Origin: Xylanibacter oryzae DSM 17970
GTDB taxonomy: Bacteria; Bacteroidota; Bacteroidia; Bacteroidales; Bacteroidaceae
NCBI RefSeq assembly: GCF_000585355.1
Contig: NZ_KK073873.1
Coordinates: 62,001 to 126,000 of the forward strand
DNA length: 64,000 nt
Direction: 5' to 3'
The notes beneath the pieces are model-generated. The model did not search any database and had not been told where the DNA came from. It worked only from the letters and a program-made list of their open reading frames with translations. This document shows positions 1 through 8,766 of the stretch, piece after piece. Position 1 is the stretch's first letter; each line of letters starts with the position of its first letter. The translations under genes and the position numbers were made by a program.

Positions 1-988
1 GATTAGTACTTCCAAGTGCCTTGAACAGAGCAATTTCTCCTCGTCTTTGCTGCGTGCGGAACCAAAATGTACCAAGGATGCCAAGAAATATGTTTAACAT
101 CAGGAATACTCCTCCTGTTGTATAATTGCGTACATCATTCATGCTGCCCCTCTCAAAAGAGGTACGGATATTATTGAATGATTGTATATCACTGATATAC
201 AGATTACCAATCCGTAGTTGTTTGTCGGCATCGCGCCATAAATTTTCAATGAAGTCGTGGTCCATATTATCACGCACTCTCACACAGAGCTCATTCATAT
301 CTTTGTAGTGTTCCTTGCCTAGTTTGGCAACGCATGTATATGAATATTTATTACTTTCAAAATCATCATATCTTACAGGGGTGATAGAGGCGCCGAGTAT
401 GTAGTTCTTTGTTGTATCAACACTAATATGGAATACCTTGCCAACGAGTTGTCTGAGTGATGGCATTTTATGTTTGTTAAATAAATTGTCAGATAAAAGT
501 ATATTATCTTTACTGAGAAGATCTGCCAACTGCTCTGGCGTTTCGCCGTTCGTACCTTGATAGCGGAAAACACGTACAAAGTCGGGCGTAACAAGTCGGC
601 GTAATATAAAGTCGTAGTTGCCTACCTTTATTGTGTCATGACGAACGATTGAGCTGCTATTACTCCCATCATAAGGATAAGAGTTTTGAGAAAGACTGAC
701 AGCCTCTATCTCCGGCCGATGTCGCAGACGGTTTAGAAGTTCTGCACGATCATCATTGTCTGTTGTGTCTGCAGGATTATATTCGTGACTGTTAGGCGTA
801 AGTTTGCCCATATTAATTAGGTAACAATGTGATATATCAAAACCATGTGGCTCAATATAGTTGTTTACTTGTATGTACATGTAGTCGGTTATGAACCACA
901 TAACCACACTCACAATCAGTAGCTCTACGAATATCCATATATTGAAACGCCATTCGTTGCGTATCTGTTTGAATAGTTTTTTGTTCAT
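1..988 (-). CDS. ABC transporter permease, MacB/FtsX type (3' part cut off by window edge)
   Basis: Reading frame open from an ATG at 986-988 to the window edge, about 329 codons, no stop, so the C-terminus lies outside. It begins with a short cytoplasmic stretch and a hydrophobic segment (about residues 18-38), followed by a long periplasmic MacB_PCD-like domain and, near the edge, a second membrane segment and the RRGEIALFKALGSTN stretch typical of FtsX permeases. Its N-terminus (WRFNIWIFVELLIV) resembles the permease at 2299-3564 rather than its immediate neighbour, so it is the second B-type member of an A-B-A-B series. It starts 4 bp after the stop of the gene at 993-2276, consistent with one operon. 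The substrate is unknown; family knowledge suggests export of a small molecule, peptide or lipoprotein. Confidence 0.88.
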   Translation of the reverse strand, partial: MNKKLFKQIRNEWRFNIWIFVELLIVSVVMWFITDYMYIQVNNYIEPHGFDISHCYLINMGKLTPNSHEYNPADTTDNDDRAELLNRLRHRPEIEAVSLSQNSYPYDGSNSSSIVRHDTIKVGNYDFILRRLVTPDFVRVFRYQGTNGETPEQLADLLSKDNILLSDNLFNKHKMPSLRQLVGKVFHISVDTTKNYILGASITPVRYDDFESNKYSYTCVAKLGKEHYKDMNELCVRVRDNMDHDFIENLWRDADKQLRIGNLYISDIQSFNNIRTSFERGSMNDVRNYTTGGVFLMLNIFLGILGTFWFRTQQRRGEIALFKALGSTN

Positions 989-992
989 CGTC

Positions 993-2276
993 TTATCTCC
1001 TTCCATTTAAGTCATTAATAATTGAGGTTTTGCATGCTTGCCATGCCGGTATACCAGTGCTAAGAAGATTCAGTACGAAACAGAATGCAAGTGCATAAAT
1101 AAATGTGGACATGTGGATAAGTATACTGGTGTTCACAATCGGTGGATTGTTGTATGAAAACGAAACTTCAGGCGTGAAGAGTAATTCATTGAAACAGTAT
1201 CCGCAAGTTATACTCATTAACAATCCTAATGCTCCTGCGCATAGTGTTACGATCATATTCTCGGTGATTATTTGGCTGGCTATGCTCCATTGCGTGCAAC
1301 CGAAGGCTCTACGTATACCTATCTCTGATATGCGTTGGCGCAGACGACTGTGTGTCATGCTACTCAAGTTGATGGCTGGAACAATTAGAAGGATAAGGAA
1401 CACAATCAGTTGTGTGCGATGTGCTGCAGAGACATCCGGTTCTATATTTGCTCCGAAACTGATTGCTCCCTTTTCTGTATTATAAGGGCGATTGCGGTTC
1501 AATATTTTTATTCCATTGTCTTTTATTGTGAGATTAAACTTGTTTACATTAGCTACGGCTTCAGCGTGTACTTTTGCTTCATCCTTAGGAGAATGCATTA
1601 ATATTGTTGTGCTGAACTCACCCATAACGTTATTCCAAACACTATTACATATTTCTTGATCGGTAGTATATGGTATCCATATTTGTGAGTATGACATTGT
1701 TGCAAGAGTAGAAACGTCATTTACAACTGCTGCAACTTTATATGGTATATGTTGTAGCATAAAGGTGCTTCCTACTACATTCCCTGTAGTATTGAATAGT
1801 CGTCTTGCTGTTGAACGACTGATTACGGCTAAAGATATCCCGGCCTTGAAATCAGCCTCATTGTATGGCTTACCGTATATGTATTCAAAATCGAACACAT
1901 GCCAAAAAGTTGCATCGGTAAGTTTGACGTCGGCTGTAAATGATTTTTTTCCATTTGCAGATAGTGGCTGACGTGTAGAATAAAAAGTATAGATAGTAAC
2001 TGCCTCAGGCGTTTTCATCTTCTTATATACAGCGTTTATCATATATAAAGACATCGGTCCATTACTCTCTCCATCTTTTGTCTTTACAGATCCGAATTTC
2101 ACGTGTAGCATTCTATCACGATTGCTTTCTGGTGAAAATGGTGCTACCTTAACTTGTTGCATCATAACAACAAGCATGATCAGAAATAGCGATAGAGCTG
2201 TTCCTGCAATACTCACAATACTTATGAGTGGCTGCTCTTTTAGCTGCTGGTATGTTTGTTTGATTATTGTCTTCAT
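993..2276 (-). CDS. ABC transporter permease, MacB/FtsX type (A-type)
   Basis: 427 residues from an ATG. An N-terminal membrane helix (about 17-40) is followed by a large periplasmic domain of the MacB_PCD type (to about 280), then three C-terminal helices with the FtsX stretch RISEIGIRRAFGCTQW (about 315-330). The N-terminus (MKTIIKQTYQQLKEQPL) closely resembles the permease at 3568-4812, so the two belong to the same subfamily. Lies 22 bp after the gene at 2299 and 4 bp before the next permease; clearly part of one operon. Permeases of this family do not pump through the membrane themselves but transmit ATP hydrolysis mechanically to periplasmic partners. Substrate unknown. Confidence 0.9.
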   Translation of the reverse strand: MKTIIKQTYQQLKEQPLISIVSIAGTALSLFLIMLVVMMQQVKVAPFSPESNRDRMLHVKFGSVKTKDGESNGPMSLYMINAVYKKMKTPEAVTIYTFYSTRQPLSANGKKSFTADVKLTDATFWHVFDFEYIYGKPYNEADFKAGISLAVISRSTARRLFNTTGNVVGSTFMLQHIPYKVAAVVNDVSTLATMSYSQIWIPYTTDQEICNSVWNNVMGEFSTTILMHSPKDEAKVHAEAVANVNKFNLTIKDNGIKILNRNRPYNTEKGAISFGANIEPDVSAAHRTQLIVFLILLIVPAINLSSMTHSRLRQRISEIGIRRAFGCTQWSIASQIITENMIVTLCAGALGLLMSITCGYCFNELLFTPEVSFSYNNPPIVNTSILIHMSTFIYALAFCFVLNLLSTGIPAWQACKTSIINDLNGRR

Positions 2277-2298
2277 TGTCTACAAATTTGTAATTGTT

Positions 2299-3564
2299 TT
2301 ATTCTTCGTGTAATGCTTCTGCCGGTAGTATATGCATAGCTCTTTTTGAAGGAATCCATATGCCTATTAGTGTGATTATAGCCATTAGCATGAACGTTAT
2401 TATTAATGTAATGATAAGTCGAAAGAGGGTGGCGTCTGCGTGTATGGTGACTGTCAGATCAGCCTTCCATATGTTAAGATCAATAATGGCTGCAGGCAAA
2501 GATGCAATAGCCAATAATAATACACCTTCAGCCAAGAAATGAACAGCTGTTTGCTTTCTGCTGCTACCCATGGCCATTCTTATTGCAATCTCTCCACGGC
2601 GACTATTAGTACGAAACCAGAAGGTTCCTAGTAATCCTAAAAATACATTGAATGCGAAAAACGACATCATCAGCATTGTGTTGTTTACCTCTTGGGTAAC
2701 TCCCTGACTGGCATCATCTAACTGCTTATAGTATTTCATACTTTCTATATCAAAAATATAGAATGGTGCTATATGTATTCTGGCAGACATGGTCTTAATG
2801 AATCTATTAGAGAAGTCGTTATTGTCAGCATCTGCTTTTACACGTATATAGATTGATGGTATCGCCTGCATTTTATAAACTCTTTCGGGGTATGGTGTCA
2901 TTATATAAGGTTCATACCTATTATAGTCAGAATTCTTTTGCGGAACACTTACGGCAATAACTCTATAATGTAAATCTGGCGAATAATAATCTGAGAATCT
3001 CTTTCCTATCACATTTGTAGTACCCCACAAACTGTCGGCTAATTCTGCACTTACTATGGCCGGGGTTACATCGTTTATAGCATTCCAGTCTTCGTCTTTT
3101 AGATTCTTATGTATACTGTGCAGCATCGGAATGCGGAAAGTATGCATGTACTCTGCATCAACATAACGTATATTGGATATAAGCACATTTGATGTATCAC
3201 CATCTACGTGATAACCTTGGAACATTATGTTGTTAGAATATGCATCAGTACCAAATGATGTACATACAGATTCAACACCTGGATATTGCTTGAAACTTTT
3301 TATTACTTCTGACAAAGGTTTCCACCAGAAATGTGAAACACTGTCGGCATCTTGCATCTTTACAAATTGGTCTTCTCTACTTTTAACCGTTATCTTGTAT
3401 ACATGCTCTTGATCATATCCCTTAGATTGAAGTCGGGCAAAGACAAGACCATATAGAACATCTACGCAAAACCATAATAGGACAAATACAATGACAAGTT
3501 CGGCAAACAACCAACTGTTAGTGCGACGTTGATTCCATATTTGTGTTAATATATTTTTTATCAT
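2299..3564 (-). CDS. ABC transporter permease, MacB/FtsX type (B-type)
   Basis: 421 residues, ATG start. One N-terminal helix (about 18-40), a periplasmic MacB_PCD-like domain, and three C-terminal helices beginning near residue 290, with the FtsX stretch TNSRRGEIAIRMAMGSSRKQ. The N-terminus (NQRRTNSWLFAELVIVFVLL) is shared in style with the truncated permease at 1-988 and differs from the A-type neighbours. It follows the A-type gene at 3568 by 3 bp. The alternation suggests that one A and one B protein form a heterodimeric transporter with the single ATPase of the operon; that pairing is inference. Confidence 0.9.
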   Translation of the reverse strand: MIKNILTQIWNQRRTNSWLFAELVIVFVLLWFCVDVLYGLVFARLQSKGYDQEHVYKITVKSREDQFVKMQDADSVSHFWWKPLSEVIKSFKQYPGVESVCTSFGTDAYSNNIMFQGYHVDGDTSNVLISNIRYVDAEYMHTFRIPMLHSIHKNLKDEDWNAINDVTPAIVSAELADSLWGTTNVIGKRFSDYYSPDLHYRVIAVSVPQKNSDYNRYEPYIMTPYPERVYKMQAIPSIYIRVKADADNNDFSNRFIKTMSARIHIAPFYIFDIESMKYYKQLDDASQGVTQEVNNTMLMMSFFAFNVFLGLLGTFWFRTNSRRGEIAIRMAMGSSRKQTAVHFLAEGVLLLAIASLPAAIIDLNIWKADLTVTIHADATLFRLIITLIITFMLMAIITLIGIWIPSKRAMHILPAEALHEE

Positions 3565-3567
3565 AAC

Positions 3568-4812
3568 TTATTCTCCTTTTAAGGTTGAAATTATATTGCG
3601 GCGTGTTGCTATCCACACGGGAATGAAAACACTTATAAAGTTGAAAAGGACAGCAAGACCTACTACCCAAAGTAGTATCGTAGGCCGTAATATCATTGAT
3701 GTGGATATATTACAATCTGCATAATTCAGAAGAGATGTGTCAGAGAACAATAACCAGCCTTTTATGATGAATAGCATAGCATACGACATAATAACCCCTA
3801 ATATTGATCCTATAAATGTCAATATAAGATTTTCATTTATAAATCTCATGATAAGCTGCCAACGTCTGGCACCATAGCAACGGCGGATGGCTAGTTCACT
3901 CATCTGATGGTGCATCTGACTTGATACCAGTCCGCTGATATTTATAGCCGGAACTACTAATAACATAAGTGCTATAATGAATAATATAGCTGTGGTATTG
4001 ACATGGCCCTTAAAAAACTGATATTTTGTAATAGGGCACATGTCCTTTAACTCGAACGAGTAATTGTTAAGTGTACTATTGTAGCGCTTAAGTGAAATAT
4101 GTAATTGGTCATTCAAATCAGATGTGCTAACACCTGGAGCGCAGAGAGCCATCGCTGTTACATCTCCATACAGGGGGTCTGATGCTTTTATTGTAGGGTC
4201 GAATGGCATCCATAATTCAGAATATGCAAAATTGAAAAAAGAGCTTACGTTATCTACTACTCCAATGATCTTCATCGGTGAAAAATCACAGAAACATGTC
4301 TTTCCTATTGATTTTTCGGCGCTACCATAAAATTCTCTGGCTATATGTTCGTTTATTACGACAACATTAGCTCTTGCCTGGAAATCTGCTTTATTAAAAG
4401 GCTTGCCTGCTAAAAACTTAAAGTCATACATTTGCCAAAATTCAGGATCGACAAACTTACAGAAATGACTTTCGCCTTTATTCTTATTAGTTCCGCAATA
4501 CAACTTTGTTCCACTGCGCTGGTAACTTACAATTGATGCACCTTTTATATTGCTGAATATCATCTTAGCAGTGCGATAACTCATACCAGGATTAGCATTG
4601 CTGTGATCTTTTGTCTTAAAAGAATACCCATCACCTGAATATACCATTTTACTTCGATTACTTTCGGGGGTAATGTCTCCAATATGTATGTCGTAGTTTA
4701 TCACAACAAGCATGGCGAAAGCTATACTTACGGCTGTACCTAAAATCGACAATATCGTGAAGAACGGTTGTTGCCTAATATGGTTTTTTGCTTGTTTAAT
4801 AATCGTATTCAT
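3568..4812 (-). CDS. ABC transporter permease, MacB/FtsX type (A-type)
   Basis: 414 residues from an ATG. N-terminal helix about 16-38, periplasmic domain to about 270, then three C-terminal helices with QMSELAIRRCYGARRWQL marking the FtsX domain. First of the four permeases in transcription order, 18 bp after the stop of the ATPase gene. It shares its N-terminal pattern (MNTIIKQAKNHIRQQPF) with the third permease, which points to duplication of an A-B gene pair. Role: membrane component of a MacB-like export or mechanotransmission complex. No substrate can be read from the sequence. Confidence 0.9.
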   Translation of the reverse strand: MNTIIKQAKNHIRQQPFFTILSILGTAVSIAFAMLVVINYDIHIGDITPESNRSKMVYSGDGYSFKTKDHSNANPGMSYRTAKMIFSNIKGASIVSYQRSGTKLYCGTNKNKGESHFCKFVDPEFWQMYDFKFLAGKPFNKADFQARANVVVINEHIAREFYGSAEKSIGKTCFCDFSPMKIIGVVDNVSSFFNFAYSELWMPFDPTIKASDPLYGDVTAMALCAPGVSTSDLNDQLHISLKRYNSTLNNYSFELKDMCPITKYQFFKGHVNTTAILFIIALMLLVVPAINISGLVSSQMHHQMSELAIRRCYGARRWQLIMRFINENLILTFIGSILGVIMSYAMLFIIKGWLLFSDTSLLNYADCNISTSMILRPTILLWVVGLAVLFNFISVFIPVWIATRRNIISTLKGE

Positions 4813-4830
4813 AAATTACTGTACTTTATT

Positions 4831-5496
4831 CTACTGAATTTGGCGCCCGTCAAAGAATCTGACAGTCCGACTTGTGAGTTTTGCCTGATCTTCATTATGA
4901 GTTACCATTACAATAGTTCTACCGTCTTCTTTATTCAATTTGTGAAGCAGTTCCATAACTTCTGCACCCATTTTTGAATCCAAATTACCTGTAGGTTCAT
5001 CAGCCAATATAATATCCGGATTACCTATTATGGCACGTGCGATGGCTACACGCTGACATTGACCACCGCTGAGTTGGGTGGGGAAGTGGCGCATGCGGTG
5101 AGTCAGTCCAACTTTCTCCAACACTTCTTCTGCTTTTTGTCTACGCTCTTTTGCACTAACATTACGGTATAAAAGGGGCATCTCAACATTATCAATTACA
5201 TTGAGTGAGTTGATAAGATGGAATGACTGAAATACGAAACCTAGTTTTTGATTACGGAAGGCAGCCAGAGCTTTGTCTTTCATACCATCTGTCTGTATCC
5301 CTTCTATCTCTATTGTTCCACTTGTAGGTAAGTCGAGCAATCCCATAATGTTAAGCAGGGTAGACTTGCCACAACCTGATGGGCCCATTATAGATAGAAA
5401 CTCACCCTTTTCTACTTCGAGATTCACATTCTCAAGAGCTACCGTCTCAATCTCGTCAGTACGGTAGATTTTGTTAATACCTTTTAATGTAATCAT
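4831..5496 (-). CDS. ABC transporter ATP-binding protein, MacB/LolD family
   Basis: 221 residues, the usual length for a stand-alone LolD/MacB-type ATPase. All motifs are intact: Walker A GPSGCGKST (about 38-46), Q-loop region, signature LSGGQCQRVAIARA (about 142-155), Walker B IILADEPTGNLDS, and the switch His in VMVTHN. The sequence FVFQSFHLINSLNVIDNVEMPL is typical of the LolD/MacB group. It is the only ATPase in this part of the operon, so it probably serves all four permeases. Located between the adaptor gene at 5582 and the first permease. Confidence 0.95.
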   Translation of the reverse strand: MITLKGINKIYRTDEIETVALENVNLEVEKGEFLSIMGPSGCGKSTLLNIMGLLDLPTSGTIEIEGIQTDGMKDKALAAFRNQKLGFVFQSFHLINSLNVIDNVEMPLLYRNVSAKERRQKAEEVLEKVGLTHRMRHFPTQLSGGQCQRVAIARAIIGNPDIILADEPTGNLDSKMGAEVMELLHKLNKEDGRTIVMVTHNEDQAKLTSRTVRFFDGRQIQ

Positions 5497-5581
5497 AATT
5501 ATTCTTATTCTTGTTTATTTTTTATTTTGCTTAATCAGTGTCAATACTTGACGAATATATTTTTACCATGGTACGTCTATA

Positions 5582-6832
5582 TCAGTTCTTTAGTTTCAAT
5601 TTATTCTTATCTTTGTAGTCATTCATATCGCTTACAACTACTTTATCGCCAGGCTTTAGTCCACTTAATACTTCGACATAGTCAAATCCAGCTTCGCCTA
5701 ATTTTACTTTGCGTTTTACTATCTCTCCATTACTATTGGCAACAAACAAATCGTAGACGCCGGGACCTGTATAGTATGCGCTGTTGGCTATTCGCATAAC
5801 ATCACTCTTAACAGAGTTGATGACATATATATCGGTATTCAGACCGGAGCGAAGAACACTGTTCTTATCATCCTTAAGTTGAACAGTAAAGTTTATAACG
5901 CCATTTTTTGATAGAGGAGTTACGCTGCTGATAATTCCATTAATAGTTTTATTACCTATCTTTACAATGGCTTTTCCTCCAACAGATATTCTATCGCCAT
6001 AAGAATCAGCAATTTCTCCGGTTATCTTGAAATGGCTTAGATCTGAAATTACAGCTACTTGTTGTCCTTGTGTTATCTGAGATCCTATCTGATTGTTTAT
6101 GTATGTTAGTATTGCCTTGCGCGGGGCACGTATCTTTGCATCTTCAAGTGTACGTCTTATCTCTCCAAGCGACTTTATGAACATATCTAAATCAAGTTTT
6201 TGTACTTTATATTCTGCTGCACACGAAAGGCGCTCGTTTATTAACTGTTTCTTCTGTTGTTCAAGTTCAATGCGGGCAACATTATAGTTCATCTCTTTTT
6301 GATGTACGTTGTCTCTTGTACTAGCTCCAATACTGTCAAGATATCGTTCGCTGTGCATTTCCACTCTCATTCTGCTTAACTTCATTTGTGCTACACGAAT
6401 CTGCATAGTTAAGTCGGTAAGTTTTGTGTTCTGATCGACTTTCATTTGTTGTAGTTTGGATATTCTCATCTGCTCGTCATCCTGTCCTTTCTTATAATCG
6501 GTTTCGGCTGATTGCAGATCAAGTTTTAGAATTGGTGTTCCTGCATCTACCGGATCTCCACTCTTCTTATAAGTTTCAATTATTCTTGAATTTATTGGAG
6601 AGTTAATAATCTCTTCAAAGATAGGAACAACTTTTCCACTTGCGTTTACACTGACCTCAATAGTACCACGGTCTACTGTAGAGAAAATCAAATCCGAACG
6701 GTTTACACTTTGCCCTAACCATTTTTCTACGATGATGAAGCAAGTAAAAATGATAAAGACAATTGCAGCCGCACGGATTATTCTCTTATTTCGGCGCTTT
6801 TTGATTTCTTCTTTTGGTATTTCTCTGTCCAT
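5582..6832 (-). CDS. Periplasmic adaptor (membrane fusion) protein, HlyD/MacA family
   Basis: 416 residues, ATG start. A short Arg/Lys-rich cytoplasmic N-terminus (about 1-18) precedes one membrane helix (about 19-38); the rest is periplasmic. Order: first half of a biotinyl-lipoyl domain (near 55-100), a long alpha-hairpin coiled coil (about 110-220) rich in Gln/Lys, the second lipoyl half (IRAPRKAILTYINNQIGSQITQGQQV), then beta-barrel and membrane-proximal domains ending in GLKPGDKVVVSDMNDYKDK. It is the first gene of the export operon and would link the MacB-like permeases to an outer-membrane TolC-type channel. No TolC gene is in the window; it may be beyond the left edge or elsewhere. 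Confidence 0.92.
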   Translation of the reverse strand: MDREIPKEEIKKRRNKRIIRAAAIVFIIFTCFIIVEKWLGQSVNRSDLIFSTVDRGTIEVSVNASGKVVPIFEEIINSPINSRIIETYKKSGDPVDAGTPILKLDLQSAETDYKKGQDDEQMRISKLQQMKVDQNTKLTDLTMQIRVAQMKLSRMRVEMHSERYLDSIGASTRDNVHQKEMNYNVARIELEQQKKQLINERLSCAAEYKVQKLDLDMFIKSLGEIRRTLEDAKIRAPRKAILTYINNQIGSQITQGQQVAVISDLSHFKITGEIADSYGDRISVGGKAIVKIGNKTINGIISSVTPLSKNGVINFTVQLKDDKNSVLRSGLNTDIYVINSVKSDVMRIANSAYYTGPGVYDLFVANSNGEIVKRKVKLGEAGFDYVEVLSGLKPGDKVVVSDMNDYKDKNKLKLKN

Positions 6833-6859
6833 AATTATATTATTTACTACTAAACGATA

Positions 6860-6875
6860 GACAATAGCTATGCCA
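6860..6875 (-). promoter_or_regulatory. Possible sigma-54 (-24/-12) promoter of the export operon
   Basis: On the minus strand the stretch TGGCATAGCTATTGTC has GG and the -12 G at the 10-bp spacing typical of sigma-54 promoters; the -24 part fits TGGCAY, the -12 part is TTGT instead of TTGC. It ends 28 bp before the adaptor ATG. Bacteroidetes MacB-type operons are often found with sigma-54 response regulators, which makes the call plausible, but no such regulator is in the window. Confidence 0.4.
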
Positions 6876-6917
6876 TAAATACAAAATGCTGATTATGAAA
6901 GAGTTAGCTAAAAACAC

Positions 6918-6958
6918 TTATGTCCGATAATGAACACTTTGTTCGTTATCGGACATAA
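6918..6958. promoter_or_regulatory. 18-bp-arm palindrome upstream of the export operon (candidate activator site)
   Basis: Arms 6918-6935 and 6941-6958 around a 5-nt loop; the arms contain TATGTCCGATAATGAAC and its complement, with a single mismatch that would be a G:U pair in RNA. It lies 86-126 bp ahead of the adaptor start and about 40 bp upstream of the possible sigma-54 promoter, where an enhancer site would be expected. It lacks a T-tract on either strand, so a terminator is less likely. Confidence 0.6.
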
Positions 6959-7666
6959 ACAGTAGTCTTTCATATATTGTAACATCATACATAAAATGTT
7001 CAATAAAATATTTATTACCAATTACATAGCTTTCAACTAAGTGTACATAATAATACATTCATCATACATAGTTTTTATTTTGATATATGGCATTTTTATT
7101 TAACGTTGCAAACAACGAAACATATTTTGGGCCAATGCGTAAATATTTTCTTTGTGTTAAGCTAATTAGGAAGGTTTTTATGTATATGTAAAGTGTTTCA
7201 GTAAGGCTTTCAATAATTTGTATAGTAAACCAGTAAGTATAACAACAAAGATGTATACTGAATTCAGTCATAGTCATAATAAATTCAATCATATTCACAG
7301 AGCTATGCTTTTAAACTGTCAAAGCTTAGCTCCAATGCTGCAAAAGCTATGCTTTAGAGTGGTAAAAGCATAGCTTTTGCACAAAAATTAGGGCTACTTT
7401 TATGTCGAAAGCATAGAGAATGTTACTATAAAGCATAGCTTTTGAATTGTTTTATGTCTTTATTGACATAAAACCTTTCATTATGGTAATAATATATACT
7501 TATGTATAAGTATGTATGCTAATAAACCATCATTCATATTATAAAGCAATTAATATAAGTGGATTACAAAATTCATGTATGAATGTGCCTTTTAAAATAC
7601 TGTAGTAATTCTTATAAACAGATTAAAAGTGACGTAGTAACATTTCTTTTAAATGAAGGCGAGTAG
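6959..7666. other. Gene-free AT-rich region between export and rhamnose operons
   Basis: About 0.7 kb in which I see no convincing gene. The only sizeable frame (7062-7298, minus) is low-complexity, lacks family features and I do not accept it. The region holds the cluster of AAAGCATAGCT repeats (7302-7446) and small hairpins at 7449-7474 (10-bp arms) and around 7498-7515. Confidence 0.6.
7302..7446. repeat. Cluster of AAAGCATAGCTTTT-type short repeats in both orientations
   Basis: About six full or partial copies in 145 bp: 7302-7313, 7322-7331 (variant), 7343-7357, 7365-7379, 7409-7416 (partial) and 7431-7445. The copies at 7341-7356 and 7366-7381 face each other and form a 16-bp stem with a 9-nt loop. 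No other copy was noticed elsewhere in the window. It could be an intergenic repeat family or a protein-binding cluster. Confidence 0.7.
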
Positions 7667-7713
7667 AAAAAAATAAAAAGCCACGCATATCTAAAGTTAA
7701 GATAAGCGTGGCT
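7667..7713 (-). terminator. Rho-independent terminator of the rhamnose operon
   Basis: Arms 7679-7692 and 7700-7713 (AGCCACGC core) form a GC-rich stem just after the rhaT stop; on the minus strand it is followed by a run of T with one A at 7678-7667. Confidence 0.85.
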
Positions 7714-7734
7714 TATATCTATGTGCAATATTCT

Positions 7735-8754
7735 TTATATTTTATCAAGATTTGGAAATACCAAAGAGAATATCAGTATTAGCAGACCTAAAGTCAATAC
7801 AGTAATTGTCTTAGTGTTGCACCCTTTCCATTCTTTGAGCAATATTCCCCATACATTACTGAACAGCACATTAAGTGCCATAAGTATGCACCAGGAAAAA
7901 GCCATGATAACACTGTCGGGAGCGAAGAACGACTTACCAAGTCCTAATCCGAAGAATTGACAGTACCAAAGTATGCCGGCAAGAGCACAGAACATTATGT
8001 TATTGATCAATACGCCACTTTTGCGGTAATCACCAAATGTCTTATTCTTTGCATTTTGGTATAAGCAGTATACAGCGTTGGTAATGAATCCGCCGAGAGT
8101 TACCATGAATGTTGCCGGTAACGTCTCGAATAGAGGGTTGACACCTGCAACAGATAATGGCTTACCTGCATCAAGACCTAAGGCGAAACATGCACTCATA
8201 ACACCGGCAAGCAGTGCTACGAGCAATCCCTTTGTCAATGCAAAATCTTTGATGGCTGCTTTCTTCTCTTCATCGGTCATGTTTTTAGCACGCAGACTAC
8301 CGGCATATCCTATTACGGCAATACCTGCGAGTGTGATACACACACCGATGAGTAGTATCAGTCCCTGGCCATGAAACAGGTCTGTTCCTGCAAAGATAGC
8401 AGGAAACAGTGTTCCGAATCCGGCACATGTACCTAGAGAGATGCTCTGTCCTAAAGCTACACCGAGATAGCGCATAGACAAACCGAAAGTTAGTCCGCCA
8501 ACACCCCATAGTATTCCGTAGAACAAAGCTTTAGCAGTTGCGGCAGTATCAACAGTGAGTATGGCTCCAAGAGAGCTACCTGCTGGTACAGCAAGCATAG
8601 CGCCCAATAAAGGGAAAACTATCCATGCGAAGATTCCCTGTGTAAGCCAGAAGCTCTCCCAGCTCCACTCTTTCACCTTATTGATAGGTACATAAGAGCT
8701 GGACTGGCAGAAACTTCCGATGGCGATTATTATCAAACCGATAATTACTTCCAT
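7735..8754 (-). CDS. rhaT: L-rhamnose-proton symporter RhaT
   Basis: 339 residues, close to the 344 of the E. coli protein, with about ten hydrophobic segments. The N-terminus (QSSSYVPINKVKEWSWESFW) and the stretches RYLGVALGQSISLGTCAGFGTLFPA and DAGKPLSVAGVNPLFETLPA are characteristic of RhaT. It would carry L-rhamnose across the inner membrane with protons. Last gene of the rhaB-rhaA-rhaT run, 12 bp after rhaA and followed by a strong terminator. The aldolase (rhaD) and lactaldehyde reductase genes that complete the pathway are not next to it. Confidence 0.95.
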   Translation of the reverse strand: MEVIIGLIIIAIGSFCQSSSYVPINKVKEWSWESFWLTQGIFAWIVFPLLGAMLAVPAGSSLGAILTVDTAATAKALFYGILWGVGGLTFGLSMRYLGVALGQSISLGTCAGFGTLFPAIFAGTDLFHGQGLILLIGVCITLAGIAVIGYAGSLRAKNMTDEEKKAAIKDFALTKGLLVALLAGVMSACFALGLDAGKPLSVAGVNPLFETLPATFMVTLGGFITNAVYCLYQNAKNKTFGDYRKSGVLINNIMFCALAGILWYCQFFGLGLGKSFFAPDSVIMAFSWCILMALNVLFSNVWGILLKEWKGCNTKTITVLTLGLLILIFSLVFPNLDKI

Positions 8755-8766
8755 CTTGTGATATTA

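Noticed and set aside
7062-7298. 78-codon frame on the minus strand
   Set aside because: Low-complexity AT-rich translation in an intergenic region, no family pattern, no promoter or ribosome site.
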